64,000 nt of DNA from Angiostrongylus vasorum. Taxonomy: Eukaryota; Nematoda; Chromadorea; Rhabditida; Metastrongylidae. Numbering within the stretch: position 1 is the first letter of the stretch; each line of letters starts with the position of its first letter. Below, in pieces: positions 1 to 10,863 of this stretch. The position numbers and the translations under genes are program-made. Where the stretch lies: the NCBI GenBank assembly GCA_018806985.1, contig JADANN010000400.1, positions 558,001 to 622,000 of the forward strand, written 5' to 3'. The notes under the pieces are model-generated. The model was not told where the DNA came from and made no database searches. It was given only the letters and a program-made list of their open reading frames with translations.

Positions 1-860
1 ATTCTTTCAATTAACGTTCAGTGTCGTCTTATCCTCTAGTTCTGTTAATATACCTATACTTTTCGCAAAAAACTTCGCAAATGACACCAACTAGTAACTG
101 AACGAACCTTCAAAAATCTCATCCATGTAGGAAATCTCGGTCCAGCTTGTCCCGACGCTACAGATAGTTCCCTCCAAAGTCTTCTATTCTATAAGGGCTT
201 AAAATGGGACTTCAATGTACTGGAAAGGCGACCAATATTTCCCTTCTTTGAGATGTAATTGTGTCAACCGGATGGCTTCCTTATCTCTGATTCACTGTGT
301 ACGTCCCAGTAGTGAAAGTCGGATCTAGATATGATTTCAGAATATATTTTTTTCTTTCAAAGCAAAAGAAAAAAGAGCAGAACTGTCAGATTCTGCTTGC
401 TCATCTCTTTGAGTTCACAGTACATCTTTAACACTTTCACGACAGGGCTTTTTTGTATGTGTCGTTAATTTCCCGTTAATTAGAGCACTAAAATAATTGA
501 GAACTTGACGTACTTATAGACGACACTGTATTCCATCATTGTATGGATACGCCTATTTTCTTCAAAACATCTTGACAACTCTGGCTCTAATTGAAAGTTT
601 GAACTAATGTAATAGAAATTTGATCAAGAAGTAACTTTTCTTGGCGCGCGGTCAGGCGTATCATAGTGTCTTGCTGGACAAAGTCCCACTTGTTAAATTG
701 CTTCTGCACTCGAGAGCGGATAGTGAAGAAAAAAAAGTAGAGAGAAAAGAATTGTGCACTCCAAAAAGGGAAGACATAATCGTGCTAGAATAGCAAGAAT
801 TTTGTCCTAATCGTAGAGATCTTTGGACTCTGCCTATTCATATCTCATTTGCTTAAGTTA
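1..860. other. Intergenic DNA, nothing recognised
   Basis: AT-rich sequence with no open frame that looks coding, no repeat copy found elsewhere in the window and no RNA gene that I could see. Confidence 0.5.
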
Positions 861-1150
861 GGAGCGGATGTAGCGTAGTGATTAGAAGTACACTGCAATG
901 CACGGGCAGTCGTTGGTTCGATCCAACGCCATGGGTTCACCAAGCCTCCCATCCACCTAAGATCGCCAAATTTGTACCAGACTTGTATGGGAGGATGAAG
1001 CACTGACTTGATACCGCGGTAGGCCACCGTAAATCATTGTGTGAGACATATGCGTACAAGCAACTCGATGTTTGATGAAGAGGAATACATGGCTGCTTCC
1101 CTCAGGGATCGACCAATCCCTAGAGATTTCTATTCCTTTATTAATAAAGC
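861..1150 (+). repeat. tRNA-derived SINE, family A, copy 1
   Basis: A tRNA-like head carries a plausible A box near 870 and a clear B box (GGTTCGATCC, 915-924). The family A body follows (CACCAAGCCTCCCATCC, then ACCAGACTTGTATGGGAGG). The tail has the family signature seen in every copy: GATGAAG..GAATACATGG, then CTCAGGGATCGA and a short run ending in CTTTATTAAT. The same body recurs at 1,837, 18,569, 34,172 and 61,711. The apparent 83-codon ORF here (1,041-1,292) begins in this SINE and is not a gene. Confidence 0.75.
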
Positions 1151-1836
1151 TCACAAAGAGTTGAGACATGATTGCTTGATTGTGAAGGATGCAGTTGTTT
1201 TAGAACAAGTATGTACTGGAGTCAGTACATGCGGTCATGAATGTGCTGAAAGTACTATGATATTCCCACAAAATGAACGCAGTTTCTCATAGTGATGAGG
1301 CATAAGTATTTGGGTCCAGAAAGCATATTTAGTACTATGAATTTTTCCAATGACATCTCAAATATTTTGCTTTTCACAGGTCTCCAAATGCATGACTCCA
1401 CTTCTTGAGGTTTGCCTTAATGGATGTTTTCTCTTCACTTTCATATATTCATGCCTTCGACAACAAACTCTTGAATAACGCTACATACTAGAAGCTAAAC
1501 CAACCACCATAGATTTTTCTCATTGGAAACTCTCCTTTCATCTAGTGGCGAAGCCAGGTCCCTTTTATATTTTTAGCAATTTTTTCTTTCAGTTGAACTT
1601 TTATCGTTATATTGACGGTTAATCGACGATTTTTTTGACAAAATGTACTTCCGGAAACATTCAATTAACTGCCCAAATCCATCAACTAACCAATTGCATG
1701 CGCTCATCATTTCTTAAAGTATGGTTGACCCCCGATTGATTTTGCTCTAGTTCACCTGTTTCACCTGTGTTTTTAAGTTCGTTCTTCAGGTACCTTATTA
1801 AATTCTCAACCGTTTTAACGGATAGTAGGATTAATT

Positions 1837-2085
1837 GGGGCTCGTATAGCGCAGGGGTTAGGCAGACAAGTTCGACATAGCCCCTAGGCTCACCAAGCCT
1901 TCCATCCCTCAAGATTTGAAGAATTTGGTTCCATACTTCTCTGGGGAGATAGCAGCACAGACGCAACACATCTAGAGATCACGATGAGTAATTGTATAGG
2001 TTAGATATGCATTCAATCATATCTAACGACGCTTGAAAGAAGTCGGAGGATTCATCAAAATCGAGAGCTTTATTCTTTCTATCTA
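1837..2085 (+). repeat. tRNA-derived SINE, family A, copy 2
   Basis: Head GGGGCTCGTATAGCGCAGGG, body CACCAAGCCTTCCATCCCTC and the tail GAGAGCTTTATTC identify a more diverged family A copy. The B box is lost, so this copy is probably transcriptionally dead. Confidence 0.65.
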
Positions 2086-4259
2086 TTATAATGTAATCTA
2101 ATCCAAACTGTGTTAGTGTCCGCAGTGTCAGCGAAGACGGGCTAGTGAACTAATCCACTTGGTCTAAATTTGAGGGGGTTAGGTTTAACTTTTTTGAACC
2201 CAATTCTTACAATCCAGCCGATTTTTGGTTCCACATAGAGTTTCAATTTTCAGTCCATTACAGTGGTTGTCTATTTCGTTTCCCTTCAATCAGAAATTTT
2301 TTTTTCCACGAAAGAAGCTGTACAGGCATGTGAACAGGCGGGAGTAATGATAATGAGTGAGTCAAATTAGTCAGGATTTTGTACTCAAACTCGTTCAACT
2401 TTTGAATTCTCGCTTGCGGAATAAGTGATGGTGCCTGTAGTCTAATGGGATATTTGCTCCTCTTTGATAGATAAGTAGTGAGTGACTGGTACAGACGTCA
2501 CAGTTGCTGGTGCTTTTTGTCGACTTGGTGACAGTACTTCTCTGGTGTAAAGATTTCGTCAGGATTCAAGGAGTTGTAATGGTTTCTTCCATGTGCGTGC
2601 GACAATGATTTCCCTATGACCTTCTTTTTATAATAAAATTGGTTGGCAATATGTTTCAGTTTTTTGAACTTTGTCCAATCTTGCACAGAAAGTTATCGTA
2701 AGTAAGAAAGTAAGACAGACTTCATAATGATAAACTTTTTTGTTTTCAGTCCAATCAATGCGAGGTCCATCTTGTTTGTTCTTGACTTTTTTGATTCTGT
2801 TAATGTGTTGCTCCCAAGTTGTCGTTCTACATATGCCTAATAGTTCCGTAAGCTTTCGTTACGTTGTATGCGTCGACCTGATCCACTTGTCATCTTCAAA
2901 TACTCATCGTTAGTTGCGACTTGATTCCCATGATCCACCTAAATTTTAAAGCTCTCATTTATAGCAAACGTCCAGAATTCAAACAAATGTCGACCCATAT
3001 CATCATTAAAGGTTCCCTGGTCATATAATCTTTGATATCGCGAACCACCGTTTCTTCGCCTTCCTATCCAAGTTTCGATTTGTTTAAACTCTTCGTTTTA
3101 TACGCGGAACATTCACTGTTGGAAAATATGTTGATGAAAAAAGCACCAGAAGAGGTCATTTGTAACTTAGGACATTTTGAATGAATAACTGAGTAGAAGC
3201 TTTTGCTTATGTGTTCACTAAGTGCACATTTGTTTTTCAGAAAGTGCATTCGCTTATTGAACAGCCTCACTTACTAAAATTTGTTCTTGTTATAAAGAAT
3301 TTTCAGTATACTATTCTTGTCATCGTTTTGCATATTCGTAAAGCCTAAATTCATAATTGAATAGTTAGCTTAAGTAATCTAAGAGTCTAGTGCTACTAGC
3401 GTTTAGGATGCTCTTGTTTCGAATGTCCGAATGTAGCCTGATGCTCCATAGAAGTTCATGAACGCACCAGCCATCTTCCCAAATGGAAACTCAAGTCACC
3501 AAGAATGTCAATGTCAGCTTGACATCTTCGGCCTAACTCTCCTCTTTGTTGTTCTAAAGTAGTAAAAGCTTGTGCCTCATTTACTTTAGTATTTATTTGA
3601 ACTTATTTGGCTATTTTGGCTTTCAAACGTGGGCAAAGTTCTGTTTGGTGTTGTTGTTGACAAAAGCTGAAATAGCCTAAGCGGTCTTAAGCATTATGAA
3701 GAGGCATCATTCTAATTCCAACAAAGCTTTTCGAAATGAAAGGATGTATTTTGTGTTGTTTTCTTTTTTGAACTCCTTTAAAATGTACAGGTGGTCTTTG
3801 TAAGCAATAATCCTTTATTCTTGTAATCTTTTACCTTGCCTTTTGAATTTAAAGATTGAAGAAAATACTAGTTTCGGGGGTGACATGAAAAGGAGGATTT
3901 TCTAGAGTTGTTCCCCCTCTATTCGATTCAAAGGGAATGTTTATTCTCTCAAGTTGCATTTATGTCTGTCTGTTTAAAAGCTCTTTGTCTGACCTTTCTT
4001 ACTGCGTATAAACTTACACTTACATTGACTTTGTAAATTTTAAATGTTTTCTATTAGACGCCGCTTCTTGCAATTTTTGACGATTTGGTAAGAATGGGAA
4101 TAACTTTGTTTTTTCTGTATTGTCGCGGACCGTGCCCTTATTAACTGAGTCTGCCAAGAATCGCTATGTCAAATGCGCGGAAGTGCTAGTGAGATCCCTT
4201 GTAACACATAAGTTAAATTCTGAGAATTTGTAATAATTGGATTAGTCGGATATCTAAAT
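2086..4259. other. Intergenic DNA, nothing recognised
   Basis: AT-rich DNA. Short ORFs on both strands (for example 3,064-3,270 minus) show no recognisable domain and no supporting splice sites. I see no repeat family copy here. Confidence 0.45.
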
Positions 4260-4271
4260 AATCTTCGGACT

Positions 4272-4701
4272 TTATATTCTTGTTGAGCAAACGCGAGGTG
4301 TTATTTTATTCTTTATTCACGAATAAGCTGACGTTTCGGCGGATTTCGCCTTCCTCAGAGCCTAGAAAAAGTCAAGTTGACAGCAATCTATCCGGGCAAA
4401 CACCTCCATAACCAAACAGAGAAAACGCTAAACCAAGATTTCAATCACATTGAACACAGAATGGCTTCATCGCGTAGTCACCGCTTTCTATGAGTCTTCC
4501 ACTGAATATGTCACGTGGAGACCAACCGCACAGAGTTCACATGGAAGCGTAATGTGCCTCTCACATCAAAACAGCACACTTAAATATTGCCGGATATTAC
4601 GCGTGATAATGAGGTATTCCTCCCTGCGGTTCATTTTCCGATTTTCGGATTATAAAGAATTACTTGATCAATGCCGAGGTTAGTAGAAAGTCGGTCGTGT
4701 G
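4272..4701 (-). mobile_element. Short Penelope-derived element with target-site duplication
   Basis: The 430-bp insert is flanked by the direct repeat AATCTTCGGACT (4,260-4,271 and 4,702-4,713). Its first ~360 bp match the 3' terminal part of the Penelope-like element at 47.1-47.5 kb, including GCTGACGTTTCGGCGG and the stretch containing TTGACAGCAATCTA. The far end is the motif AATGCCGAGGTTAGTAGAAA, which also ends the element at 5,887-6,342. It has no coding capacity, so it is either a severely truncated or a non-autonomous copy. On the minus strand it carries the ribozyme-like core at 4,327-4,360. Confidence 0.75.
4327..4360 (-). ncRNA. Hammerhead-like core motif 1
   Basis: Minus strand reads CTCTGAGGAAGGC, loop GAAATCC, then GCCGAAACG. 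This gives CUGANGA, a 3-bp GGC/GCC stem II and GAAA, in hammerhead order. One extra A sits between CUGAGGA and stem II compared with the textbook core, and stem III is not obvious, so activity is unproven. Confidence 0.4.
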
Positions 4702-5039
4702 AATCTTCGGACTATATTTCGGTTAGAAAGTAGCGTGAAAGAGCAGACAGTGAAAAAAACAAAGATTTTTATACTAGTCTCCTTAACGGGAACCTCGATG
4801 TGTTATCCTTTTTTTTTGTTGACTGTGATTTGCGCGTGCTATGCGACTCGTCCGGGTTTTATTCGTTGGCTTTCTGTCCACATGTAGTACCGACAAATCG
4901 TTTCCATTACTACTTGACTTTTTTCCTCTTCAAATCTAAAACATTGAAATTAATAGGTTTCCTTGGTTTATTGTTGATTCAATTTCAAATACACTTATTA
5001 GGGGAAAAATTTCGCTTCCAATTTTTTTTATTTTCTAGG

Positions 5040-5180
5040 ACCGTTGCCTCTAATTTCGACGACTTCCAAGTATCAGTGGATTATGATGTTCTATATGGAC
5101 TCTTTTCCAGTCTAAACCTTCCTATTTCTTCTCGAAAACTTCTTAGACGCTTTTCTTCATATCTCAACGCTGTTCTCTAG
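5040..5180 (+). CDS. Candidate terminal exon, unknown protein
   Basis: A clean acceptor (TTTTCTAG, ending 5,039) precedes an open frame of about 46 codons. It ends in TAG at 5,178-5,180, with C-terminal residues RRFSSYLNAVL. Codon content is less AT-biased than the flanks. I recognise no domain. It could be the last exon of an unidentified plus-strand gene or a chance open frame. Confidence 0.22.
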   Translation, partial: TVASNFDDFQVSVDYDVLYGLFSSLNLPISSRKLLRRFSSYLNAVL

Positions 5181-5492
5181 TAGGTCCGTGCTTTTATAAT
5201 TAATTGTAGAACAGGAACTCCCAAAAGTACTTAGGGTCTCTTTGTTGATGAAAGAGGGTAGTACAAATGACTTGCAATTTGTGCATGATGAGGGAAGGGT
5301 TGGGTAGTTTTTTGTTCGAAGTATTGGGGATGATTAAGCTTTCCACTTTCTAATCTAGCGAACGTTGCAATGAATAGCTTCTACTTTTTTTCCCGTCCAC
5401 CATAAAGAACCGTCTTCATGTTTTCAAGAGGCGACTGTTACTGAGAATCTCGATAAAGCTTCTTTAGCTTCTATTTCTAGTTTTTTCTTCCA

Positions 5493-5652
5493 GCGTTATT
5501 TGGGAAGCTATCTTAACCCTTTTACGACCATGCCGCTTGATTTCAAACGCTATTGTACGTTCGGACGGTACGTCTTGATTTCAATGCACATTCCGGTTGC
5601 TCTCGAATTACTCGCAGTCCAGCGGGTTCGACGTGCAAAAACGGCCGCAATC
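5493..5652 (+). CDS. Candidate internal exon, unknown protein
   Basis: A strong polypyrimidine/acceptor (TTTTTTCTTCCAG) is followed in phase 0 by about 53 open codons (starts RYLGSYLNPFTTMPLD) and a GTGAGA donor at 5,653. The GC content is higher than the surroundings. The residues SYLN echo the SSYLN near the end of the segment at 5,040-5,180, which may be coincidence. Family unknown. Confidence 0.28.
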
Positions 5653-5929
5653 GTGAGAGTGTTAACCTTTTCAGTGCTCGTGCACGAGTTTGATTGAGAA
5701 TATAAGTGAACAATTCAAATGTGTGAAGATGATAGGATAGTTTTCAGAATTGGTGTTCTATTTTGTTTGTTGACTTCTATTCTTGTCAGTAATAAATTGT
5801 ATGATTTCATGAAAACCTGTTTTGTACACAAATAAGGAAGGTGCTCTTAATAGGTAGAATCACTGCTGTCAATACTTCACCATCATACGTTTAATTCCTC
5901 ACAAATATAACACATACAACACAACGGTA

Positions 5930-5962
5930 GCTGACGTTTCGGCAGTATCGCCTTCTTAAGAG
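5930..5962 (-). ncRNA. Hammerhead-like core motif 2
   Basis: Left-arm copy: minus strand CTCTTAAGAAGGC, loop, GCCGAAACGTCAGC. The CUGANGA box is changed to CUUAAGA, so this copy is likely inactive. Confidence 0.3.
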
Positions 5963-6176
5963 CCTGGAAGCGTACACTAATATGTAATTTACTAGGTCAA
6001 ACGCTTCAACAACGCAACAGAAAGATGCAAATCAAAAAAAATTACACGGTCACCGGCTTCTCAAGAAACCCACCGTTTTTACCTGCCTTCCACCAAGGAA
6101 GAACAGCCGCTTAGAGTCGTATATGGTTGATTATTGCATTAGTGTACATTACTGCATATTAGTGTACTCTTCCATG

Positions 6177-6209
6177 CTCTGAAGAAGGCGATACTGCCGA
6201 AACGTCAGC
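6177..6209 (+). ncRNA. Hammerhead-like core motif 3
   Basis: Right-arm copy: CTCTGAAGAAGGC, loop GATACT, GCCGAAACGTCAGC. The CUGANGA and GAAA boxes and the GGC/GCC stem are all intact. It has the same one-base insertion before stem II as the other copies. Confidence 0.4.
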
Positions 6210-6355
6210 TACCCTTGTGTTGTATGTGTTATATTTGTGAGGAATTAAACGTGTGCTGAATAGCAACCTAGTGATTACTGTAAAAAAGAGAACAACAGAT
6301 TTATAATCCAATGCCGAGGTTAACAGAAAGTCGATCTTGGGAACTTCACCATCAT

Positions 6356-9112
6356 TTGGCATCGTATGGGAAACTGTTTTTTGAAATTTTTGGGGAAACG
6401 CAGCGTCTTCCTAACGGAAGGACACAGCTACACTGAATTGATGTTTATCTAGAAATCTAAGCTTTCGCCAGTGTCATAGCAAAAGATTTATTGTTTGGAA
6501 CTTCATCTAATGCGGACAGCTTAGCTGACCATCCCATACTAATGCAATGATTATCAGATTTTTTATTTACAATTTACGTTTTAGTCTACCATATTAGCCA
6601 CGAATAAGTTAGAGATCCCATTGCAACCAAATTACTGTGTTCTCTACCACACAGACTTGTAGTGCACTCGAATTTCAAGAAGGCAAGACTATCAAAACTA
6701 TGTTAAGATTTCTGTGTGTTTGATGATATATGTTGAGTAGAATATGTTGATAAATGTAGAATACTTGTACGGTCTAAGTGAGCGACTGCTAATGGCAGGA
6801 TGTGGATGTGAAAGCCCTGGGGAGAGTCTAAGTGGAGGAGCTGGAGTGCCAAGCTCCACAAAAGTCCGATGTTCCGGCTGGGAATATCAGTCATCTCTCG
6901 AATCGAGAGATAGACGGATTGCCAACAATGCTGAAGTAGAGCGTTCCTCTTGCCTAGCCTTTTGCTTTCAATAACTACATTTCCTTTGAAAGACAGTGAT
7001 TCCTCTATAGTCGTGAGTCTTCATGGAACACAATTCTTTCTGTTAGACTCTTGTTGGGTTACTGTATTGATGAGTAGTGCTTGGTTCCAATCACCAATCG
7101 CCTATTTTGCAAGAGAATAGAGAAATGATTGAAAGTCGTGTTTCTCTCATTCTTTACCATTTCATTTTCCATTTCTCTTTGTTCCAACGAAGTAGAGCCT
7201 AAAGTGCATTTATTCCAAATGCATTCAGTGCGAAAGTGGTCATCACTTTTAAGTTTAGGCCGAAATATCTCAGCTTGTAACGGACATTATCACTTGGACC
7301 TACTGGAGTATGCAAATCTTTAGCAACATTTTTTTGAAGTGTTCTTTTTCCCACCAAGATGAAATCCTAATTTTCTGGAGCCCAATAGCGTACCTTTTCA
7401 CTTTTTTTCATCCTTTACACTTTTTCCGAACTTTTCCAAGAATTCTCGAGGCCTTGTATATGGAGCACAAAATTAATTAAGCGACTAGGATTTGGTCCAG
7501 CTTAGCTTAATGTTTGCAGCTATCGTGTTTGCCTTTGAGCTTTCAAATAAATTTCGTCTTTGGATTTTTAGAAAATTCTTATTCAAAACAAATTTGAAAT
7601 GAAAGAATATGATATGAAATCTACACATGTGTATACAGCGATAGGGAAAAGCCTTTTCTATAATCCTATGAAGTTCTCAATTCCTCAAGTACTCCATTGA
7701 TTGAGAAGTTGTCTTCAATTGTCGAATGATCAGCATCAAGCGTTTTGTTCTAAATAGGAATCGATTAGGCCTGATGCCTACTATAAATTTGACTCCGTCA
7801 TGTTCTTGCTGGCATTGTCTTTGTTTCATAATGTATATGATTTTATGAACGGCAGTTTCATCTTTATGTTCATGCTATTCTGTTTCACTTTCACTTACTA
7901 CTATTATCATACTTATCCATTTATTTATGTTTATTTACTACTTAAGTTTTGTTTATTATTTCTTTTTGTTTATATTTATCGTTCTATTTTCATGTATTAT
8001 TATCCTGCTCTATTTTTTCTCATTTCTCTTTTTTTTTCTCAAAAAGTGAACTCGTTGAATAAAACGCGTCTTCTTGTGCGACAAAGAATCACGTACGTCA
8101 CGTACGTCACGACGTAGTAACCCTGAAGATCTCCATGGTCCTATTCCTTACGCTTCGATGACGAGTCTCGATGATTTCCTGAAAGAGAGTTTTTAGATTT
8201 TTTTGGGATTAGCATGAATCTCGTCAATTTTACAGTTTACAATACTGTGTTGTTATTCAATTTTGGCAGTATTGTTTAGACGAGAGTCACTGTCTTATCA
8301 ACAAACTCATCTTAATTGGGAAACGTTCGTTAATGTGGATTGATGAAGTTTCCAAACTCGGCTGTTTTTCTAATGAAATTTCTCCCATCAATTACCATTA
8401 GATCTTGAGAACGTTTACCGAACTGAAGAGTAAACCATTTTTTTTGAGCACCTTTTGCGGTTTGAGCTCTCTTAAGAGTGTCAGAAAATAATATTTTCTG
8501 CTTATTTCGATTTATTACCTGTAAGTCAGTTGGGAACTACTTCATTACACCTTCTCTAATTACGGTAGTTCTTCCATAATGTAAAGTTATCGTGTTCATT
8601 TTTCCACATCAGCGGTGACGTCTACTTGTTGTTACTATCAGTGTGATCACTATAGCATACAATGGGTTTTAGTTTTCCTTAGAAAATCAAAACTTCATGG
8701 TTTTTCATGAGTGTGAACGACCAACTTTTTCTAGTCTTATGAAATTCTCATATTTCTTTGGTGTTTGTTGATATTATTGGTTAAGGTAGGCCCATGCATG
8801 GTCCTCATATTTTAATGAGACAAAATTAACAGCGTTCATTAAGTTTTAATGGACAAAAACTTTTTGAAGCACTTCAAAGACTGACTTCCCTTTTTAACCT
8901 TAGTATGACTAATCAACATTCTTTATCAACCTCGTGGAGGCTTAGCAATCAAAGAACACATGTTTCTGAAGTATTTCAGCATGGTGTATTGGGTTCGAAG
9001 AACCCTGTTTGAAGAAACAAATGAGTAACACCGAATTTTCGAATGGTTCTTTACCTCATTTGTGTGTGTTCGAAGACAACGAAAGAAGTGGAAGCCAGTA
9101 TTTCGTCCCAAT
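6356..9112. other. Intergenic DNA, little recognised
   Basis: No gene that I can support. A perfect short palindrome (ATCTCTCGA-A-TCGAGAGAT, about 6,892-6,910) lies in a slightly GC-richer patch at 6,790-6,960 with an open plus-strand frame, but I see no domain. A 9-bp unit (ACGTACGTC) repeats at about 8,091-8,113. Confidence 0.4.
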
Positions 9113-9289
9113 TAGGTGCTGGGCGGCTCGGCGCCGTCCAAATGTGATTGGGGGGGCTCGCTCGATGCGAGCAGCAGCACTCCCGGCTTCAACTCGGAAA
9201 TCCCCCACATGCTACTCAGCCCTCAGTCAAATTACATACATGACCGAGAGCAGCATCCGAAAACACCTCATCGGCAGATACTGGTTTTT
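9113..9289 (+). CDS. Candidate exon, unknown protein
   Basis: A GC-rich island in AT-rich DNA follows the acceptor CCCAATTAG. It is open for 59 codons beginning VLGGSAPSKCDWGGS and is rich in Ser, Pro and His. The downstream donor is not convincing: the sequence reads CAGATACTGGTTTT. It looks like part of a low-complexity regulatory protein, but I cannot name one, and no partner exon is evident. Confidence 0.25.
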
Positions 9290-10680
9290 TTTGTTGTCGC
9301 GGTGCATATTTCGTGGATTGTATACTGTCGATGCGTTTCCTTATATACTGAGCTGACTTCTCGCACTGTCACCGTACCTTCTCTGTCTCGTCAAGTTAAA
9401 TGCTACTAAGCTGCCCTAGTATGTTTCCATTTTTCCTCTATTTCTCTCCTTTACGATTCTCATAACATCTTGATCTTATTATCGGAAGTTTATTTTTCGC
9501 ATACTAAAAAACTGATTAACTAGTGCTTTTGTAAATTTCAATGAATCTTTCTTTTCTGGTGTCTATTACTTTATGGTATCTGACCATCACATCATCATGA
9601 TCTATCACTGAAGCTTCCCGTTCTTTCTTGAATCTTGGCCCTACCCATTATTAACGTCCACTTGCTTTGTTTTTGACACTTGCTCCAGCCGATGTGTCGC
9701 GCAAAACATCATAACCAGCTTTTGTTGCACTCAGCTTTTCATACCCATAACATGGCTAACTTTTCGAGCGTGAATGAAATCATGAGCAGTTAAGCTCATA
9801 GTGTTCCACGGTGTCTTCTTAAGAAGAACCCATAAAGATGAGCAATGAAACTTCTTTATTCTTAACTTGCTTTAGGCTCTACTTTGAATATTTTCATATG
9901 AACATTACGACACTCGATTAGTAAATCGCACACCGAAAACATCTCGCAGACTCCTTAACCTCCAGAAATATGGCGTGTTATACCATTTTTCTTGAACCCT
10001 TGTTCATTCTGTTTTCTGGTATTGTAAAATGGGCTTTTTTTATTCTGCACAGTTTACCTTTACTTCCACAAATTCATTAAGCAATTGGCACACGTGAATT
10101 TTATAATTTTATAATACAATTGAGATATACATAAATACGTATATATTTTAGAGTAGCTTTTGCATCATTGAGAGGATAAACAGGTTCCACTTCTTGTGGC
10201 TTTCTTCAATCCCTATATCACGATGGTAACCGTCATGTTTCATTAACCCGTAGTAGTTGAGCCTTTTTGCTTGAATAGGTTAATATATTTCAGTGCTGAA
10301 ACTCAATATTTAGTGCTTTATAAGATAATACGTACATCTCAGCGTAATCAAACTGAAGGCGATCAGGATCCATAAATTGTCTCCAATAGTGTGGAAGTTC
10401 ATTTATCCTATCACTACGATACTGTAATCTTCTGGAATGGAGTGCCCAAATTTGAGCACCGGTAGTAGAGATTTGATTGTTGAGACTATTCCCAGCTAAT
10501 AATTTTTGATGTGCTTCTAAAAGTACCACAGTAGGTCGACGAAAAGTCTTCTATGTACGTGGGATGAGGCAAATCTCCATATACGGATTCTTCTAGGTTG
10601 CTTAACTCGTACATTGTGGTTCGTGAGAAGTGTGATCCAGCATAGACACGCAACAGAACTCAATTGCGATTGATCAATGC
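9290..10680. other. Intergenic DNA, nothing recognised
   Basis: A minus-strand open frame at 10,290-10,529 (79 codons) has a protein-like composition but no recognisable family. It is preceded on its strand by a possible acceptor (CTTTTAG). Otherwise nothing is seen. Confidence 0.35.
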
Positions 10681-10703
10681 TTGTAGAGGACTTTATAGGT
10701 GTT

Positions 10704-10863
10704 GGTCGACCTTTCGGTTGTAGTGATTTCTGGAGAAGTCATGATGTTGATGATTCTACCTATCGAAGGAGTGGATGGTTATTGGTCGATCTTTCGAATG
10801 TAGTGATTTCTGCAGAACTCATGATGTGGATGATTCTATTCATCGAAGGAGTGGATGATTCTA
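10704..10863 (+). repeat. 80-bp tandem duplication
   Basis: Two adjacent 80-bp units start at 10,704 and 10,784. Each begins GGTCGA(C/T)CTTTCG and includes TAGTGATTTCTG and ATCGAAGGAGTGGATG. The units differ at scattered bases. The period is not a multiple of three, which argues against the 112-codon ORF across it being a gene. Confidence 0.8.

Larger units (their letters stand above)
4714..5873. other. Intergenic DNA with two exon-like segments
   Basis: Apart from the two candidate segments at 5,040-5,180 and 5,493-5,652, listed separately, I see no gene, repeat or RNA signal here. Confidence 0.4.
5887..6342. mobile_element. Fold-back Penelope-related element with 13-bp target-site duplication
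   Basis: The 456-bp element is flanked by the perfect direct repeat ACTTCACCATCAT (5,874-5,886 and 6,343-6,355). Its two arms, 5,887-5,983 and 6,155-6,253, are near-perfect inverted repeats. Each arm contains one ribozyme-like core, on opposite strands. The right end carries AATGCCGAGGTTAACAGAAA, shared with 4,272-4,701, 11.6 kb and 28.75 kb. It has no protein-coding capacity, so it must have been mobilised by another element, presumably a Penelope-like one. Confidence 0.8.

Noticed and set aside
861..930. Possible true tRNA gene
   Set aside because: A and B boxes are present, but the cloverleaf does not close and the SINE body follows directly.
1041..1292. 83-codon plus ORF with acidic start
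   Set aside because: It begins inside the family A SINE tail, and no exon support was found.
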